Assembly: GCA_020310875.1 (NCBI GenBank) | Contig: CM035435.1 | Coordinates: 72,442,492 to 72,506,491, forward strand | Reading direction: 5' to 3' | Source of the DNA: Ceratopteris richardii | Lineage: Eukaryota; Streptophyta; Polypodiopsida; Polypodiales; Pteridaceae | DNA: 64,000 bases | In this document: one piece after another, positions 44,016-54,542 of the stretch | How positions within the stretch are numbered: position 1 is the first letter of the stretch | How the letters are laid out: each line of letters starts with the position of its first letter | Translations under genes and position numbers: made by a program | The notes under the pieces: generated by a model | Seen by the model: the letters and a program-made list of their open reading frames with translations, nothing else | The model's database searches: none | What the model was told of the DNA's origin: nothing

Positions 44016-44933
44016 TTGCGAACGCGTTAGAAGGGCAAATTAGGTCAAATTTCTAAGGCAAAATTATTGGTCTAAATTGTGATTAAGTGTGGGACAAACA
44101 TTAGGGTGTGGTATTGCATCGCGAGGCCGTGCCACAAGTTACTCGAGTAATCATGTTTGACTGTTAGCTCGTTTTGAATCCTGATTTAACCCCCTAAACC
44201 CTGAACAGTCATAACTTTTTCATATGAAATCCGATTTTTGAGCTCTTGGGCTTGTTGGAAAGCTCGTGGCATATACTACACGCCCTCAACTGTTTTTTAT
44301 AAAGATAATGCGTTGATTTTCAGAGAGGGTATTTTGAAGTTGACCATACCCAGGGGGCTCAAAGTCAGGGGTCTTTAGAATTATTTTCCTAAAAGTCACA
44401 ATGCAAATATGTGTTTATGTTACATGAATGAAAGTGGTTGGTTGTGTCCTTTGAATCTAAGCATTGAGCTAACCGTGGGACTTTTATAGGTCCATTGAGA
44501 GCAACAGAGAGCGTACAAAGCAAGGTTTCTTTGCAAGCTTGAGAACCGGGTTCTTGAGCACCATAAAGCAAGGGATCAACCAGTAAGGTTGGAATATTCT
44601 CAACTCCCTCTGTCATTTCCTAGCTCAAGCTAAGAACGAGTAGAGGTAGGAGTAAGTCAGGTTGACGATAGGCAGTTATCAAGCTGAAGACTACCAAAAA
44701 AACTCAAGTTCAAGTTAAAAACATACTCTCTGTACTGTCGATAACCTAAAGGAAAAGAATCTAACGTGGAACGATCAACCTAAAGTACGAAGAACATTCA
44801 AGTGTTCCTGACGACGTGATATCAGACAAGACCATAAACACAATAATTAACTAAAAAGAATCAAGTGACTGGTACCAATTGATCGGCAACGAGGTTGTAC
44901 TCTGGAAAAAAATTGGGCTAATCAGTTAGGCAT

Positions 44934-45758
44934 ATGAACCTTAGATCAGGACGACACCTAGCAAGAGAGAGACAAAGCCTTAGGTCTTCAGAGGCTAGTG
45001 TCAATCACACTGCAAGGTCTTGGGCCCAGCAGTTGAGCCACCACTCATACTACCCTAGCTCTGAGACCAGTGAGTCAGAAATGTCTCAAGGCATGGACAG
45101 ACCCACGGGAAGTTCAGGAGTGCCTTATTTGTACAGGGTAGAAGGCCCCTACAAAACACAGCTGGAATATCTTAGGACCAACCGACTAGGTGCTAGCATC
45201 TATGAGGACGGCCTTGGAAGATCTGTGGTCCAGATTAAAAACCCTGATCAATCCATTGGACTAGAACACCCAGCTGTCAAGTTTGAAAATGGTGCATACC
45301 TGGACAAAGAAGGAACTATATATGTAGTCACTAGTCACCCTGATAGGACCGATGACTTTGGGAATGTAATCTCAGAGGCGGACTTAGGGGACCTGGAACA
45401 AGGGAACATGGGTGCGGAACCTAGAACCCCTCGAGGTAAATCTGTTCTCACTAGGATTATCACACCAGAGTGGGTCCCCCAAGACAACAAGAGCATAGAG
45501 TTGCTCCTCAATCGAGAAACTGATGAAGCCTTTTGGAGGTATAAGTCTAATCAGCCAACAGACATAGGAAATATCATGATCTATGAGTTTAAGGATCCGG
45601 ATAGCCCAGGCAGAGTGACCTACTTAGATCATGCTTCAGAACGGATCTTCGTGGTGACAGAAAATGATAGGCATGCCTACACGTGGAAGGGTGAATTTAT
45701 TTTTCCCCAACCAAGATCAAATGTATCCTATGGTCACCCTGGGGCTGGAACTTCCTAA
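44934..45758 (+). CDS. Upstream frame of E10, in frame with gag
   Basis: 274 codons starting MNLRSGRHLARERQ and ending at TAA 45756-45758. The N-terminus is basic and serine-rich; the middle (about residues 65-250) alternates charged and hydrophobic residues as a folded domain would. I recognise no family. The next frame, gag-pol, is in the same phase and stays open from the codon after the TAA, with no ATG until about 45972, so this could be the N-terminal part of gag cut by one stop. Whether the stop is a recent mutation or read through is open. Confidence 0.65.
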   Translation: MNLRSGRHLARERQSLRSSEASVNHTARSWAQQLSHHSYYPSSETSESEMSQGMDRPTGSSGVPYLYRVEGPYKTQLEYLRTNRLGASIYEDGLGRSVVQIKNPDQSIGLEHPAVKFENGAYLDKEGTIYVVTSHPDRTDDFGNVISEADLGDLEQGNMGAEPRTPRGKSVLTRIITPEWVPQDNKSIELLLNRETDEAFWRYKSNQPTDIGNIMIYEFKDPDSPGRVTYLDHASERIFVVTENDRHAYTWKGEFIFPQPRSNVSYGHPGAGTS

Positions 45759-48700
45759 GCTCATGGTACGCAAAGAGACAGAAGTAGAGATAGACCGGAA
45801 GTAAGCTTTGCCAACCCTGTAGGCAGAGAAAGAACGAGAACGGAGACGAATAGGGTAGAACCTCCTGAGATACATAGAGCCCACAGGAACCAAAGAAATG
45901 TAGATGGATTCCCTCTGCCGAGGCCTAGAGAGCACGCAAGAACTTTGAGACCCACCCAGCTAGTTAAGTCCATGAAGAATTACTTTGACGGCACAGGAGA
46001 TCCCTATGATCATGTGGCAGAGTTCAAGCAAGTCTTGAGAGCTGAACAAGTGGAAGATCTGTTCACACAGTACAATGCCTTCGGTCTAACCCTTAGGAAC
46101 ACGGCACTTACATGGTTTCAGCCATTAGATGAGCGTCAGTTCAGGAGCATAGACCAACTCCTAGAGGCATTCATTGTAGAGTTCTCTAAGAGCGGCATAA
46201 GACACAATACCTCCTCATTGATCCACAGCTTCAAACAGACCCCCCAAGAGACTGTCAGATTGGCCGGAAGAAGATTTAGACAATATCTGGAAAGGTGCCC
46301 TATTTCGGAGTTACCCACATCTGCTAAACAAGTAGCCTTATTCCTTGATGGATTGCTGAGTACGAAATTGAGATCCTATGTGTATCTGAAGGACCCTAGG
46401 ACTATAGAAGAGTGTGTACGCATGTGCATTGACATTGAAGATAACCTAGGGGAAGAACTAGAGCTTTCCAAAATCTACAAAGATTCAAAAAGTGCATCTA
46501 GTCACTCTTCCACGCAGTCCACATCAATTGAGGAACTTGCCGAAAAGGTAGCTCAGAAATTAGGTGTATCGAGCAAACAAATCCCAAGGTTTGCCCCTAT
46601 GAAAAGATGCTATACATGCGGTGGTGACCATATGGCGAATGTCTGCCCCATTATGGCTCAACCCCAAGTAAACCCTAGTAGCCAGTACTGCACCATAGAA
46701 CGAAGATACACCAATCACACCGCACAAGATTGCCCATACAACAAGCAGGCAGTTAGACAACCCTACCCGCAGCCCTACCAACAAGGCAGATACCAAAACC
46801 AAAATCCACAACCACAATATGCTAGACCCCAACAAACCTACCAACCACAATATCAGGCCCAACAGAGACCCCAACCGGTACTAGCTCAACAGCCCCCAAA
46901 CCCCGCTAACGTGATTCCAGTTAAGTATGCTGTTGCAGAAGAAAACCTGAATAGGGCCATAGTACCAGTAACCCCATTGATCTCAGATAGTGACCCAAGT
47001 GACCATAGCTTTGATTCTACACATGTCGATAGTCCCCAGGCTTACTACATGCAGTCTCCAGAACATGGTGAGTCTTACTATAGTGAAGAACCAAGTGAAC
47101 CTAGTTGGGAGTCAGATTACACGAACGTCATGTATGCAAACCCCAACCCCAGGCCTCAACCTAGGCAAGTAAGACCTCCATTCCCAAGAGGACCGTGCTA
47201 CAGATGCCAAGGAGATCATCTCATTCGTGATTGTCCCTTGCCTCCACCTACACAACCCCAGTCAGTGACTATCCAAGGTTTCTGCCAAGATTGTGGAAAA
47301 GAACATCTCTTACGAGATTGCCCTAAGAACCCCAATAATATGCCAAAAATCACTCCTATCAATGTGATCGGTTTGGTTGTAGATCCCTCAGGAAGCGTCA
47401 CTTCCACTGCACCAGTGCAAGTAGTCACTAGAGCTCAGGCATTGCAGCAAAACCAAGAGACAAGCAAGGAAAAGGGCCCAGAGGCTAGTGAAACCGAGAG
47501 CGTAACAAAGAAAAGGACTAGAGCATGGAAAGATAGTCGAGAAAGAATGAAACGACAATGGGCCAAAAAGATGAGTGAGCTTGAGGAAAGCATAAGAGAA
47601 ACCAAAGCGAGGATAACTGAACTCACAGCTCAAACTCCCTCTCACATCACCCCGCCTCCACCACTCCCATCTCCATCCGACTCACCACCTTCCCCACCGC
47701 CTCATCAAATCCCACCACCCCCTAGAGTAGGATCAGTCCTAGCAGATCCCACTCCTGAAGACCTAAACATGATGCTTAAAGCATATCAGGCCAGAATCCA
47801 AGAAGGGCCAAACGTCACGGATCATGACAAGTGCTATCCTAGAGCTGACCTAGAGATAGAAAGAACCAAACTGTGCGCGAAAATGGTCGCATTGGCTCAG
47901 ACTATGTTTGAAGCCAGTCGCCTTTTCAATTACTCGGGCTCAGCCAAGACGCAATTACACTTGGATGGATTCCTAGAAAAGTTAGAGAGGATAATTGCAA
48001 GATCTGACAAGGAAGAAAAAAATCAGGAGAAAGGAAAAGCAAGCAAAAACCTGAGCCATTCCCCATCGGAAGTTTATGCAGCCAATTCCACTAAACCAGA
48101 CAACTTCCCCTCCTTAGAAAGAATAGAAAGGCTAATTGCACAATCAGAAAAGGAACCTGTCCCTCAAAGAAAGGAAAGGGCGAGAGAACAGATAAGCAAG
48201 CCTCCTCAAGAAGCTTATCTCCCCCCCCAAAAGTCACAGGAGCCTCCCTCGAAAGCTTACGTACCTCCACAGGTAACCCACATTCCTTCCCAGAGAGTGT
48301 ATGAGCCTGCTCGGAAGAGTAATAGAATGAGCAATCCTCCCCAAGAAGCTTGTGCTCCAGCCATTTATGAGAGCAAGGAGAGAGCCAACGGAAGAATAAG
48401 CCCTCCTTCCCAGGTTGCTTATGTGCCCAATTCTACGGAGCCGGACACTTCTTCTTCTATGAATCGGTTTGCACCAGACTTCCTACGGGAGATTCAAGAA
48501 GACAAATGGGAAAACGAAAGCGAGGTCGCCCCTCCTTTTGAACTTGTGGACGATGCACACGACCAATTCCCACAAGACATCCCATCCATCTACGGGGAAC
48601 ATGAGAGTACTCAATCTCACGAGAGATTGGACTTTGAATCTAATTCCATACAAGAGTTACCCCACTTCACAGGCCCATGGGAAGCAAAATCCACGTGTAT

Positions 48701-51700
48701 GAGAGCACCCACAGTCATGGTAAGGAACGACGACTCAGTCATACCAAGGAACACGGAGGTAGTAACGAACACCAAGGTGCAGCGCAATCTCACTTTGAAA
48801 GAACTGCCTGAGGATAGACCAAACGCGGGGAAATATGCAGCCAGTCGAGTAACTGAAGTTGCAAAACCTCATTCCCGGGTAGGATCCCATAGGACAGTGC
48901 CAGAAATTCCCTTGGATAAGATAGGAGATATGTGCGAAGGTGAAGAAGGGAACACCTATCTTCCCATTACCTACCAGGACTACACCACAAAGGCAATTTT
49001 GGACTCAGGTGCAGGAGTTGCAATTGCCACTACCTCCTTATGGAAGCGTTGGGGCAAGCCAGCACTCAGGCCAACGAGAATGAAATTGCAAATGGCAGAT
49101 GGTCACATAGAGAGACCCCTAGGATTGCTAGAAGGAATAACTCTCACCACTTGTGGTGTCGAGTTTGAACATACCTTTGCCATATGTGACTTCAGCAAAA
49201 ATCATGCCTATGAGATGATTTTGGGAAGACCATTCATGCGACAGTTGCAAGTGGTACAGGATTGGGGGACCAATTCTTTGTACCTGCAGCACTTAGGTGT
49301 TACAACCAAAGTCAATCTCAAGGATTATTCTCATAGAGATGTCCCTCCTATCCAATGGAATCCCATCCATAGAGCCAAAGATGATACAGAATCGGTGCAT
49401 TCCATGGGGTCTGGATCCTCATGGATGCATGAAGATACTCACTTATGGATGTGCAAGGTAGCAGTAGAAGAAGAGAAGAGAGAAAAGGCCAGAGAAATAG
49501 GTGCAAACGAAACCCATAGACCCATTCAAGACCCAGCCTATGCACCTGTAGTTTTTCCAGACGAGGAATTTGAACCCCATGGCTGGGCAGAAATTTTAGC
49601 AACAATGGACGTAGCCATCAATGAAGAACAATGGACACCTCACTGTGATGAGGATGGCTATGATATTTCAGTCTTCATCATAGAGCCAATCATGGGGGAG
49701 GCAGTTCTAGAAGAATGCGAACCTAGCCCTGATGCATTTGAGGATGCAAGTGACTCCGATCTAGAGTCAATCATTATGGACCCACCATTTGCATCAGATG
49801 AGGAATACTTCCATGAAGTAGAATTTCAACCCCAGAGGCATGGAGAAGTTACAAATGGTGTAAGATTAGCAACGCATATGACCCCTAAGGAAGAAGGAAA
49901 GAAACGAAAGAAGAGAGAAGCCTTACCAGAAGAGGAAGAATCTTTGTTTGAGGTCCCAGAAAATTTTAAGAAGTACGAGATAGATGACAGAAGAGTCATG
50001 ATAAGAATGCCTAAACGAGAGGCACAATCAGGAGAGGCCTATGATAACAAAGAAACCACCAAGAAAATCGTAGTGGCCCTAGAAGAAGGAGAGGAGAGAT
50101 GTACGTATATAGGCCATGACCTAACAGAAGAAGAGGAGTACGAATTGATAGCCTTGCTAAGAGAATACAGAGATGTATTCGCTTGGAGTTACAAGGATTT
50201 GAAAGGTGTTGACCCTGATATATGCTCACACACCATTCCCATGACCTCAGATGCTAAACCCTCTAAGCAAAAGCCTTATACATATAACGATAACTATGCT
50301 GCTAAGATCAAAGAAGAGATAGATAGATTGGTCGAAGCTGGATTTATCTATGAAATTGAGCACACTGAATGGGTATCCCCTATCGTAGTGGTGCCCAAGA
50401 AGAATGGCAAACTGCGTGTGTGCATTAACTTGAAAAAGGTTAACGCCGCCACGATTCGAGATAACTATCCGCTTCCCATCACAGAACATCTCTTAGAAAG
50501 AGTGGCAGGCAAGGAAGTGTACAGCTTCCTTGATGGATTTTCGGGCTACAATCAAGTAGCCATAGCTCCAGAGGATCAGCATAAGACAGCCTTTGCCACA
50601 GAATGGGGCATCTTTGCTTTTAGAGTAATGCCATTTGGGCTTACCAATGCACCAGCTACCTTCCAAAGGCTGATGTGCCACGTGTTTAAGGAGTTTCTGA
50701 GGAAGAGTTTAGAAGTCTATGTTGATGATCTTTGTGCTCATTCCAATGTTAGACAAACCCATATTCCTGAACTCAGACAAATCTTTGACAAATGTAGAGA
50801 ATATCAGGTCTGCATGAACCCAGAAAAGTGTGTTTTTATGGTCAGGCAAGGAAAGATTCTAGGACACATAGTGTCAAAGAATGGCATATCTACCGACGAA
50901 GAAAAAGTGAGAGCCATAGCAGAGCTACCTAGGCCAAAGAATGTCAAGGAAGTACAAGCTTTCATGGGGCATTGTGGTTATTATCGACGATTTATACACA
51001 TGTATGCTGTCATTGCAAAGCCCATGTACGGACTTCTGACTAACTTTGAGTGGACGGATGAATGTGAGAATTCCTTCCAGGAACTTAAACGAAGATTATG
51101 TTCAGCACCAATCTTGACCACACCAGATTGGAATAAGCCATTCCATGTTCATGTTGATGCATCCAATTATGCTATTGGATGTGTGCTTGCACAACCTACT
51201 GGTGAAGGTAATATGGATCTTCCAATTGCCTATGCCAGTAGACAATTGAATGCGGCTGAACGGAATTACACCACTACAGAGCGAGAAGGATTAGGCATGG
51301 TATATGCAGTTAAGAAATTTAGACACTATTTGCTTGCAAATAAGTTTAAATTTTTTACTGATCATCAGCCATTGTTATATCTTGTAAACAAGCCATGCAA
51401 TACAGGAAGATTAGTGAGATGGTTTCTCTTGCTAATGGAATACGATTTTGAGGTTGTGGTAAGGAAAGGTAGGACTCATTTGAGAGCCGATCATCTCTCT
51501 AGGCTCACATCGGGAGAAGCCCCACAAGGAGTGTCAGATGACCTTCCTGATGCTTACTTGTTTAATTTGGAAGTGGTGCCGCAGTGGGCCAAGCCAATAG
51601 TACCAGTATTGACCTACGGGCCTAACCATCCAGTGGTAAACACACGGAATAGAGAGGTTGTAAAAGCCCAAAAGTACCACATCATGGCAGGAAGCATGTA

Positions 51701-54542
51701 CAAGCACACAGATCAAGGGATCTTGGCGTGTTGCGTAGAAGAGGATGAGTACGCTAAATGGTTGCAATTAGCACATGTAGGTGCGTTAGAGCAACACCAT
51801 TCCAAACAACGAACGTTGCAGACTCTAAAGAGATTCGGAGTGCATTGGCCAACTATGGAAGCGGATGTCCAAAAGTTGTGCAAGGAATGCCCAATCTGTT
51901 GCACTAAACCACCTGTGGAACATGCCACTCTCTATCAAGTATCCATTGTGCCAGATTGGAGTGAACCTCTAGTATCATTCTTGCGGACAAACACATTCCC
52001 CCCAGACATGACTCTAGCTAGGAAAAGGAGTTTAGAACAAGAAGCCCTGGATTATTCACTCATAGGTGATAATCTATATAAGCGCGGTAAAGATGGTTAC
52101 CTGAGACTGTGTGTCCATGAAAGTGAGTATCTTAAGATCTTAGAAACTGCTCACCAAGGTGTAGCAGGAGGACACTTTGGACCAGATCGGGTAATCAAGG
52201 CAATACTATTTGCGGGCTTTTGGTGGCCTACACTTCACATGGATGCACATACCTATGTGAAACGGTGTGATGTCTGTCAGAGGACTCGGTATCCTATACG
52301 CAAAGATGAGATGCCACTGAAACCTATGATGGGTGGACGTGCATTCTCTAAGTGGGGAATAGACTTCGTAGGTCTTATTAATCCCCCAGCTAAGGGTTCT
52401 CATGCGGAATACATCATTGTGGCAACAGATTATCTCACCAAGTGGGTAGAGGTAAAGGCTACAACCAAGAACGATGCTCAAACAACTGCCAAATTCTTGT
52501 TTGAGAATATATTCACGAGATATGAACTACCTATAGAGCTTGTAAGTGATAGAGGCACTCATTTCTTGAATGAAGTAATTGAAAATCTACTCCAAGAATT
52601 CTTGGTAATACACAAGAAGTCTGCCCCTTATCACCCTCAAGCTAATGGACAAGCTGAGAGCACTAATAAGATTTTATGCAATGTATTGACGAAATTAGTG
52701 AACACTAAACGCTCTGATTGGGACAAACAGCTGCACCATGCTGTTTGGGCATACCGAGTTGCCTACAAAACGGTACTCCAAGCCACCCCCTTTCAGATGG
52801 TATTCGGTCAAAATGCTGTGCTACCCTTGGATTTCCTGATTCCTACGTTGAAAGTAGCACAAGAGCACGAATGGACAGGTCACGAACTCTCCTCTAGGAT
52901 CTTTGACCTTGAACGATTAGGGGAAACAAGACTAAGAGCCGTTGCAGGAATATATGCAGCCAAGAAGAGACAGAAGGCATATTTCGATGCCCATGTGAAG
53001 GATAAAGGCTTGAAAGCAGGAGATCTAGTCCTAGTCTATACACTCAAACAACACGCGAGGAAGTTAGAAAAGAGAGGCTATGGACCTATGATCATCAATA
53101 GGATCTCCACAAGCGGAGCAGTACAATTGGCCACATTAGAGGGTGATGTTCTCCCAAATTATATTAGCGGTTGCAGAGTCAAGTTGTACCAGGAACCCCT
53201 CACGGAGGAAATGCTCAGCCGACTCAACACTGCTAAGAAACGCAAAGAGGAAGAAAAGCGAGTTAGAGAAGAAGCTCAAGCAGAAGCTTTAGAACGCATT
53301 AGAAGGATGAAATTACGTAGGCAAGGTAGAGAGCAGCCTAGGACAAATGACTATGCAGATCAAGGATATCATATGGCAATGTGTGAAGTCGCAGGAACCA
53401 GCTCACCTAGGATAACTGATGGACGTCCTTTCGTAACCCTCGATATAGGACAAGGAAAAAGTGCAAGGACTGTAAGAGCCTTGATTGACTCAGGTGCAGC
53501 CACTAGTGCTGTTAGAATGTCTTACTGTCAAGAGTTACAGTTAACCGTCAATCCTGTGGAGGCATATCTTATAGGATTGGGAGGCGTGGAAACCCCTTGT
53601 ATGGGCGAGGTGGAACTTCCCCTCTACATTCATGATGAAGCAATGACAGTTAAGGTACTAGTGTGTCAGGATGAGGATCTCACTGAACCTCTTGTCTTGG
53701 GTCAAGAGTGGATTTATGACCAAGCAGTCAATTTAAACCTAAGAAGTGGACTTCTCCAGGTTTGGATCAATCATAGTCGAGTTACAGTAGAATTAGACAA
53801 TGGAGCACTCAAGGAACTAGGAAAGGCACAGACTCCTGGTCCTTCCAGGGCTACACATGAAGATGACCATGCTGTTCTTGTTCAAAACCCTGTGTTGCAG
53901 AGGATTGATAATTGCAAAAAAGGAGTCAGGGATGCAACGGAACTCCCTTCTTTTCCAAAGGCCAGAAGAAGGCAACAACCCCAGGAGGATCACAGGCCGA
54001 AGAAGCAGAGTACTACCTATGTCGGGGATTCAAAGTACCTGTGCAGCAAAATGTCCCAGCAAGTGAAAAAAGTGTGGGTGCGGAAAGGCGAACGACCGGG
54101 TGCACCACCGTCAACTACACGGGCAAAGCCTCTTATTAGTAACCAACAACACGACGCTAATAAGAAGTCTTTCGGAAGTTCTTCTGCCAACGTGAAATAT
54201 ATTTGGGTGCCCAAGAAGTTGATGAAGGCTAGCCCACAATCAAGACAAATTTGGGTGCCTAAGGCTTGCTTGATGGCACAAGTAGCTACGCTGAGACCAC
54301 AATCTAAACGGCATAACGCAGCTACGCATACTGCCAGTATTCACTCGTTCTCAACGCTCAAGAACACACCAAGACCCAAGAGCGTGCATGTGATCAATTG
54401 TAAATGGATCCCAAAAAGGCCTCGTTTTCAAACCACGACACCGAGGAAGCTCTCTAGAGACTCTCCGAAACCGAAAACAAAGCCCATTCACTGCATTTGG
54501 CAGCATAGGGCCTGTAATAAACCCCCCGACCCCAATTTGTAA
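45759..54542 (+). CDS. gag-pol: Gag-pol polyprotein of E10 with extra domains
   Basis: An uninterrupted frame of 2,927 codons. In order: gag domain (YFDGTGDPYDHVAEFKQV, 45972-46450); zinc knuckles with spacing C-x2-C-x3-H-x4-C (46605-46650, 47190-47240, 47280-47325); a charged and proline-rich linker; protease 1 (AILDSGAGVA, 48990-49260); RT (50270-50960, YVDD at 50718-50729); RNase H (HVHVDASNYAIG, TDHQPLLYL, 51120-51500). Then two consecutive HHCC modules (51655-51910 and 52040-52290), the integrase core with GIDFVG, VSDRGTHF and AESTNK (52330-52830) and a C-terminal region. Protease-like domain 2 (ALIDSGAATS, 53425-53720) and a tail with repeated WVPK modules (54060-54510) end it. The first in-frame ATG is near 45972; the start in use may lie upstream at 44934. 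Catalytic residues look intact. Confidence 0.92.
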   Translation, partial: AHGTQRDRSRDRPEVSFANPVGRERTRTETNRVEPPEIHRAHRNQRNVDGFPLPRPREHARTLRPTQLVKSMKNYFDGTGDPYDHVAEFKQVLRAEQVEDLFTQYNAFGLTLRNTALTWFQPLDERQFRSIDQLLEAFIVEFSKSGIRHNTSSLIHSFKQTPQETVRLAGRRFRQYLERCPISELPTSAKQVALFLDGLLSTKLRSYVYLKDPRTIEECVRMCIDIEDNLGEELELSKIYKDSKSASSHSSTQSTSIEELAEKVAQKLGVSSKQIPRFAPMKRCYTCGGDHMANVCPIMAQPQVNPSSQYCTIERRYTNHTAQDCPYNKQAVRQPYPQPYQQGRYQNQNPQPQYARPQQTYQPQYQAQQRPQPVLAQQPPNPANVIPVKYAVAEENLNRAIVPVTPLISDSDPSDHSFDSTHVDSPQAYYMQSPEHGESYYSEEPSEPSWESDYTNVMYANPNPRPQPRQVRPPFPRGPCYRCQGDHLIRDCPLPPPTQPQSVTIQGFCQDCGKEHLLRDCPKNPNNMPKITPINVIGLVVDPSGSVTSTAPVQVVTRAQALQQNQETSKEKGPEASETESVTKKRTRAWKDSRERMKRQWAKKMSELEESIRETKARITELTAQTPSHITPPPPLPSPSDSPPSPPPHQIPPPPRVGSVLADPTPEDLNMMLKAYQARIQEGPNVTDHDKCYPRADLEIERTKLCAKMVALAQTMFEASRLFNYSGSAKTQLHLDGFLEKLERIIARSDKEEKNQEKGKASKNLSHSPSEVYAANSTKPDNFPSLERIERLIAQSEKEPVPQRKERAREQISKPPQEAYLPPQKSQEPPSKAYVPPQVTHIPSQRVYEPARKSNRMSNPPQEACAPAIYESKERANGRISPPSQVAYVPNSTEPDTSSSMNRFAPDFLREIQEDKWENESEVAPPFELVDDAHDQFPQDIPSIYGEHESTQSHERLDFESNSIQELPHFTGPWEAKSTCMRAPTVMVRNDDSVIPRNTEVVTNTKVQRNLTLKELPEDRPNAGKYAASRVTEVAKPHSRVGSHRTVPEIPLDKIGDMCEGEEGNTYLPITYQDYTTKAILDSGAGVAIATTSLWKRWGKPALRPTRMKLQMADGHIERPLGLLEGITLTTCGVEFEHTFAICDFSKNHAYEMILGRPFMRQLQVVQDWGTNSLYLQHLGVTTKVNLKDYSHRDVPPIQWNPIHRAKDDTESVHSMGSGSSWMHEDTHLWMCKVAVEEEKREKAREIGANETHRPIQDPAYAPVVFPDEEFEPHGWAEILATMDVAINEEQWTPHCDEDGYDISVFIIEPIMGEAVLEECEPSPDAFEDASDSDLESIIMDPPFASDEEYFHEVEFQPQRHGEVTNGVRLATHMTPKEEGKKRKKREALPEEEESLFEVPENFKKYEIDDRRVMIRMPKREAQSGEAYDNKETTKKIVVALEEGEERCTYIGHDLTEEEEYELIALLREYRDVFAWSYKDLKGVDPDICSHTIPMTSDAKPSKQKPYTYNDNYAAKIKEEIDRLVEAGFIYEIEHTEWVSPIVVVPKKNGKLRVCINLKKVNAATIRDNYPLPITEHLLERVAGKEVYSFLDGFSGYNQVAIAPEDQHKTAFATEWGIFAFRVMPFGLTNAPATFQRLMCHVFKEFLRKSLEVYVDDLCAHSNVRQTHIPELRQIFDKCREYQVCMNPEKCVFMVRQGKILGHIVSKNGISTDEEKVRAIAELPRPKNVKEVQAFMGHCGYYRRFIHMYAVIAKPMYGLLTNFEWTDECENSFQELKRRLCSAPILTTPDWNKPFHVHVDASNYAIGCVLAQPTGEGNMDLPIAYASRQLNAAERNYTTTEREGLGMVYAVKKFRHYLLANKFKFFTDHQPLLYLVNKPCNTGRLVRWFLLLMEYDFEVVVRKGRTHLRADHLSRLTSGEAPQGVSDDLPDAYLFNLEVVPQWAKPIVPVLTYGPNHPVVNTRNREVVKAQKYHIMAGSMYKHTDQGILACCVEEDEYAKWLQLAHVGALEQHHSKQRTLQTLKRFGVHWPTMEADVQKLCKECPICCTKPPVEHATLYQVSIVPDWSEPLVSFLRTNTFPPDMTLARKRSLEQEALDYSLIGDNLYKRGKDGYLRLCVHESEYLKILETAHQGVAGGHFGPDRVIKAILFAGFWWPTLHMDAHTYVKRCDVCQRTRYPIRKDEMPLKPMMGGRAFSKWGIDFVGLINPPAKGSHAEYIIVATDYLTKWVEVKATTKNDAQTTAKFLFENIFTRYELPIELVSDRGTHFLNEVIENLLQEFLVIHKKSAPYHPQANGQAESTNKILCNVLTKLVNTKRSDWDKQLHHAVWAYRVAYKTVLQATPFQMVFGQNAVLPLDFLIPTLKVAQEHEWTGHELSSRIFDLERLGETRLRAVAGIYAAKKRQKAYFDAHVKDKGLKAGDLVLVYTLKQHARKLEKRGYGPMIINRISTSGAVQLATLEGDVLPNYISGCRVKLYQEPLTEEMLSRLNTAKKRKEEEKRVREEAQAEALERIRRMKLRRQGREQPRTNDYADQGYHMAMCEVAGTSSPRITDGRPFVTLDIGQGKSARTVRALIDSGAATSAVRMSYCQELQLTVNPVEAYLIGLGGVETPCMGEVELPLYIHDEAMTVKVLVCQDEDLTEPLVLGQEWIYDQAVNLNLRSGLLQVWINHSRVTVELDNGALKELGKAQTPGPSRATHEDDHAVLVQNPVLQRIDNCKKGVRDATELPSFPKARRRQQPQEDHRPKKQSTTYVGDSKYLCSKMSQQVKKVWVRKGERPGAPPSTTRAKPLISNQQHDANKKSFGSSSANVKYIWVPKKLMKASPQSRQIWVPKACLMAQVATLRPQSKRHNAATHTASIHSFSTLKNTPRPKSVHVINCKWIPKRPRFQTTTPRKLSRDSPKPKTKPIHCIWQHRACNKPPDPNL

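Larger units (their letters stand above)
43012..44933 (+). other. Leader of E10
   Basis: 1.9 kb of untranslated leader. Contents: primer site, a CAT-rich run near 43138-43190, a CpG-rich minisatellite (43384-44015), then unremarkable sequence. Short donor-like sites such as gcag|gtacagg (near 43316) and gga|gtaagt (near 44652) could serve splicing, but nothing proves it. Confidence 0.7.
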
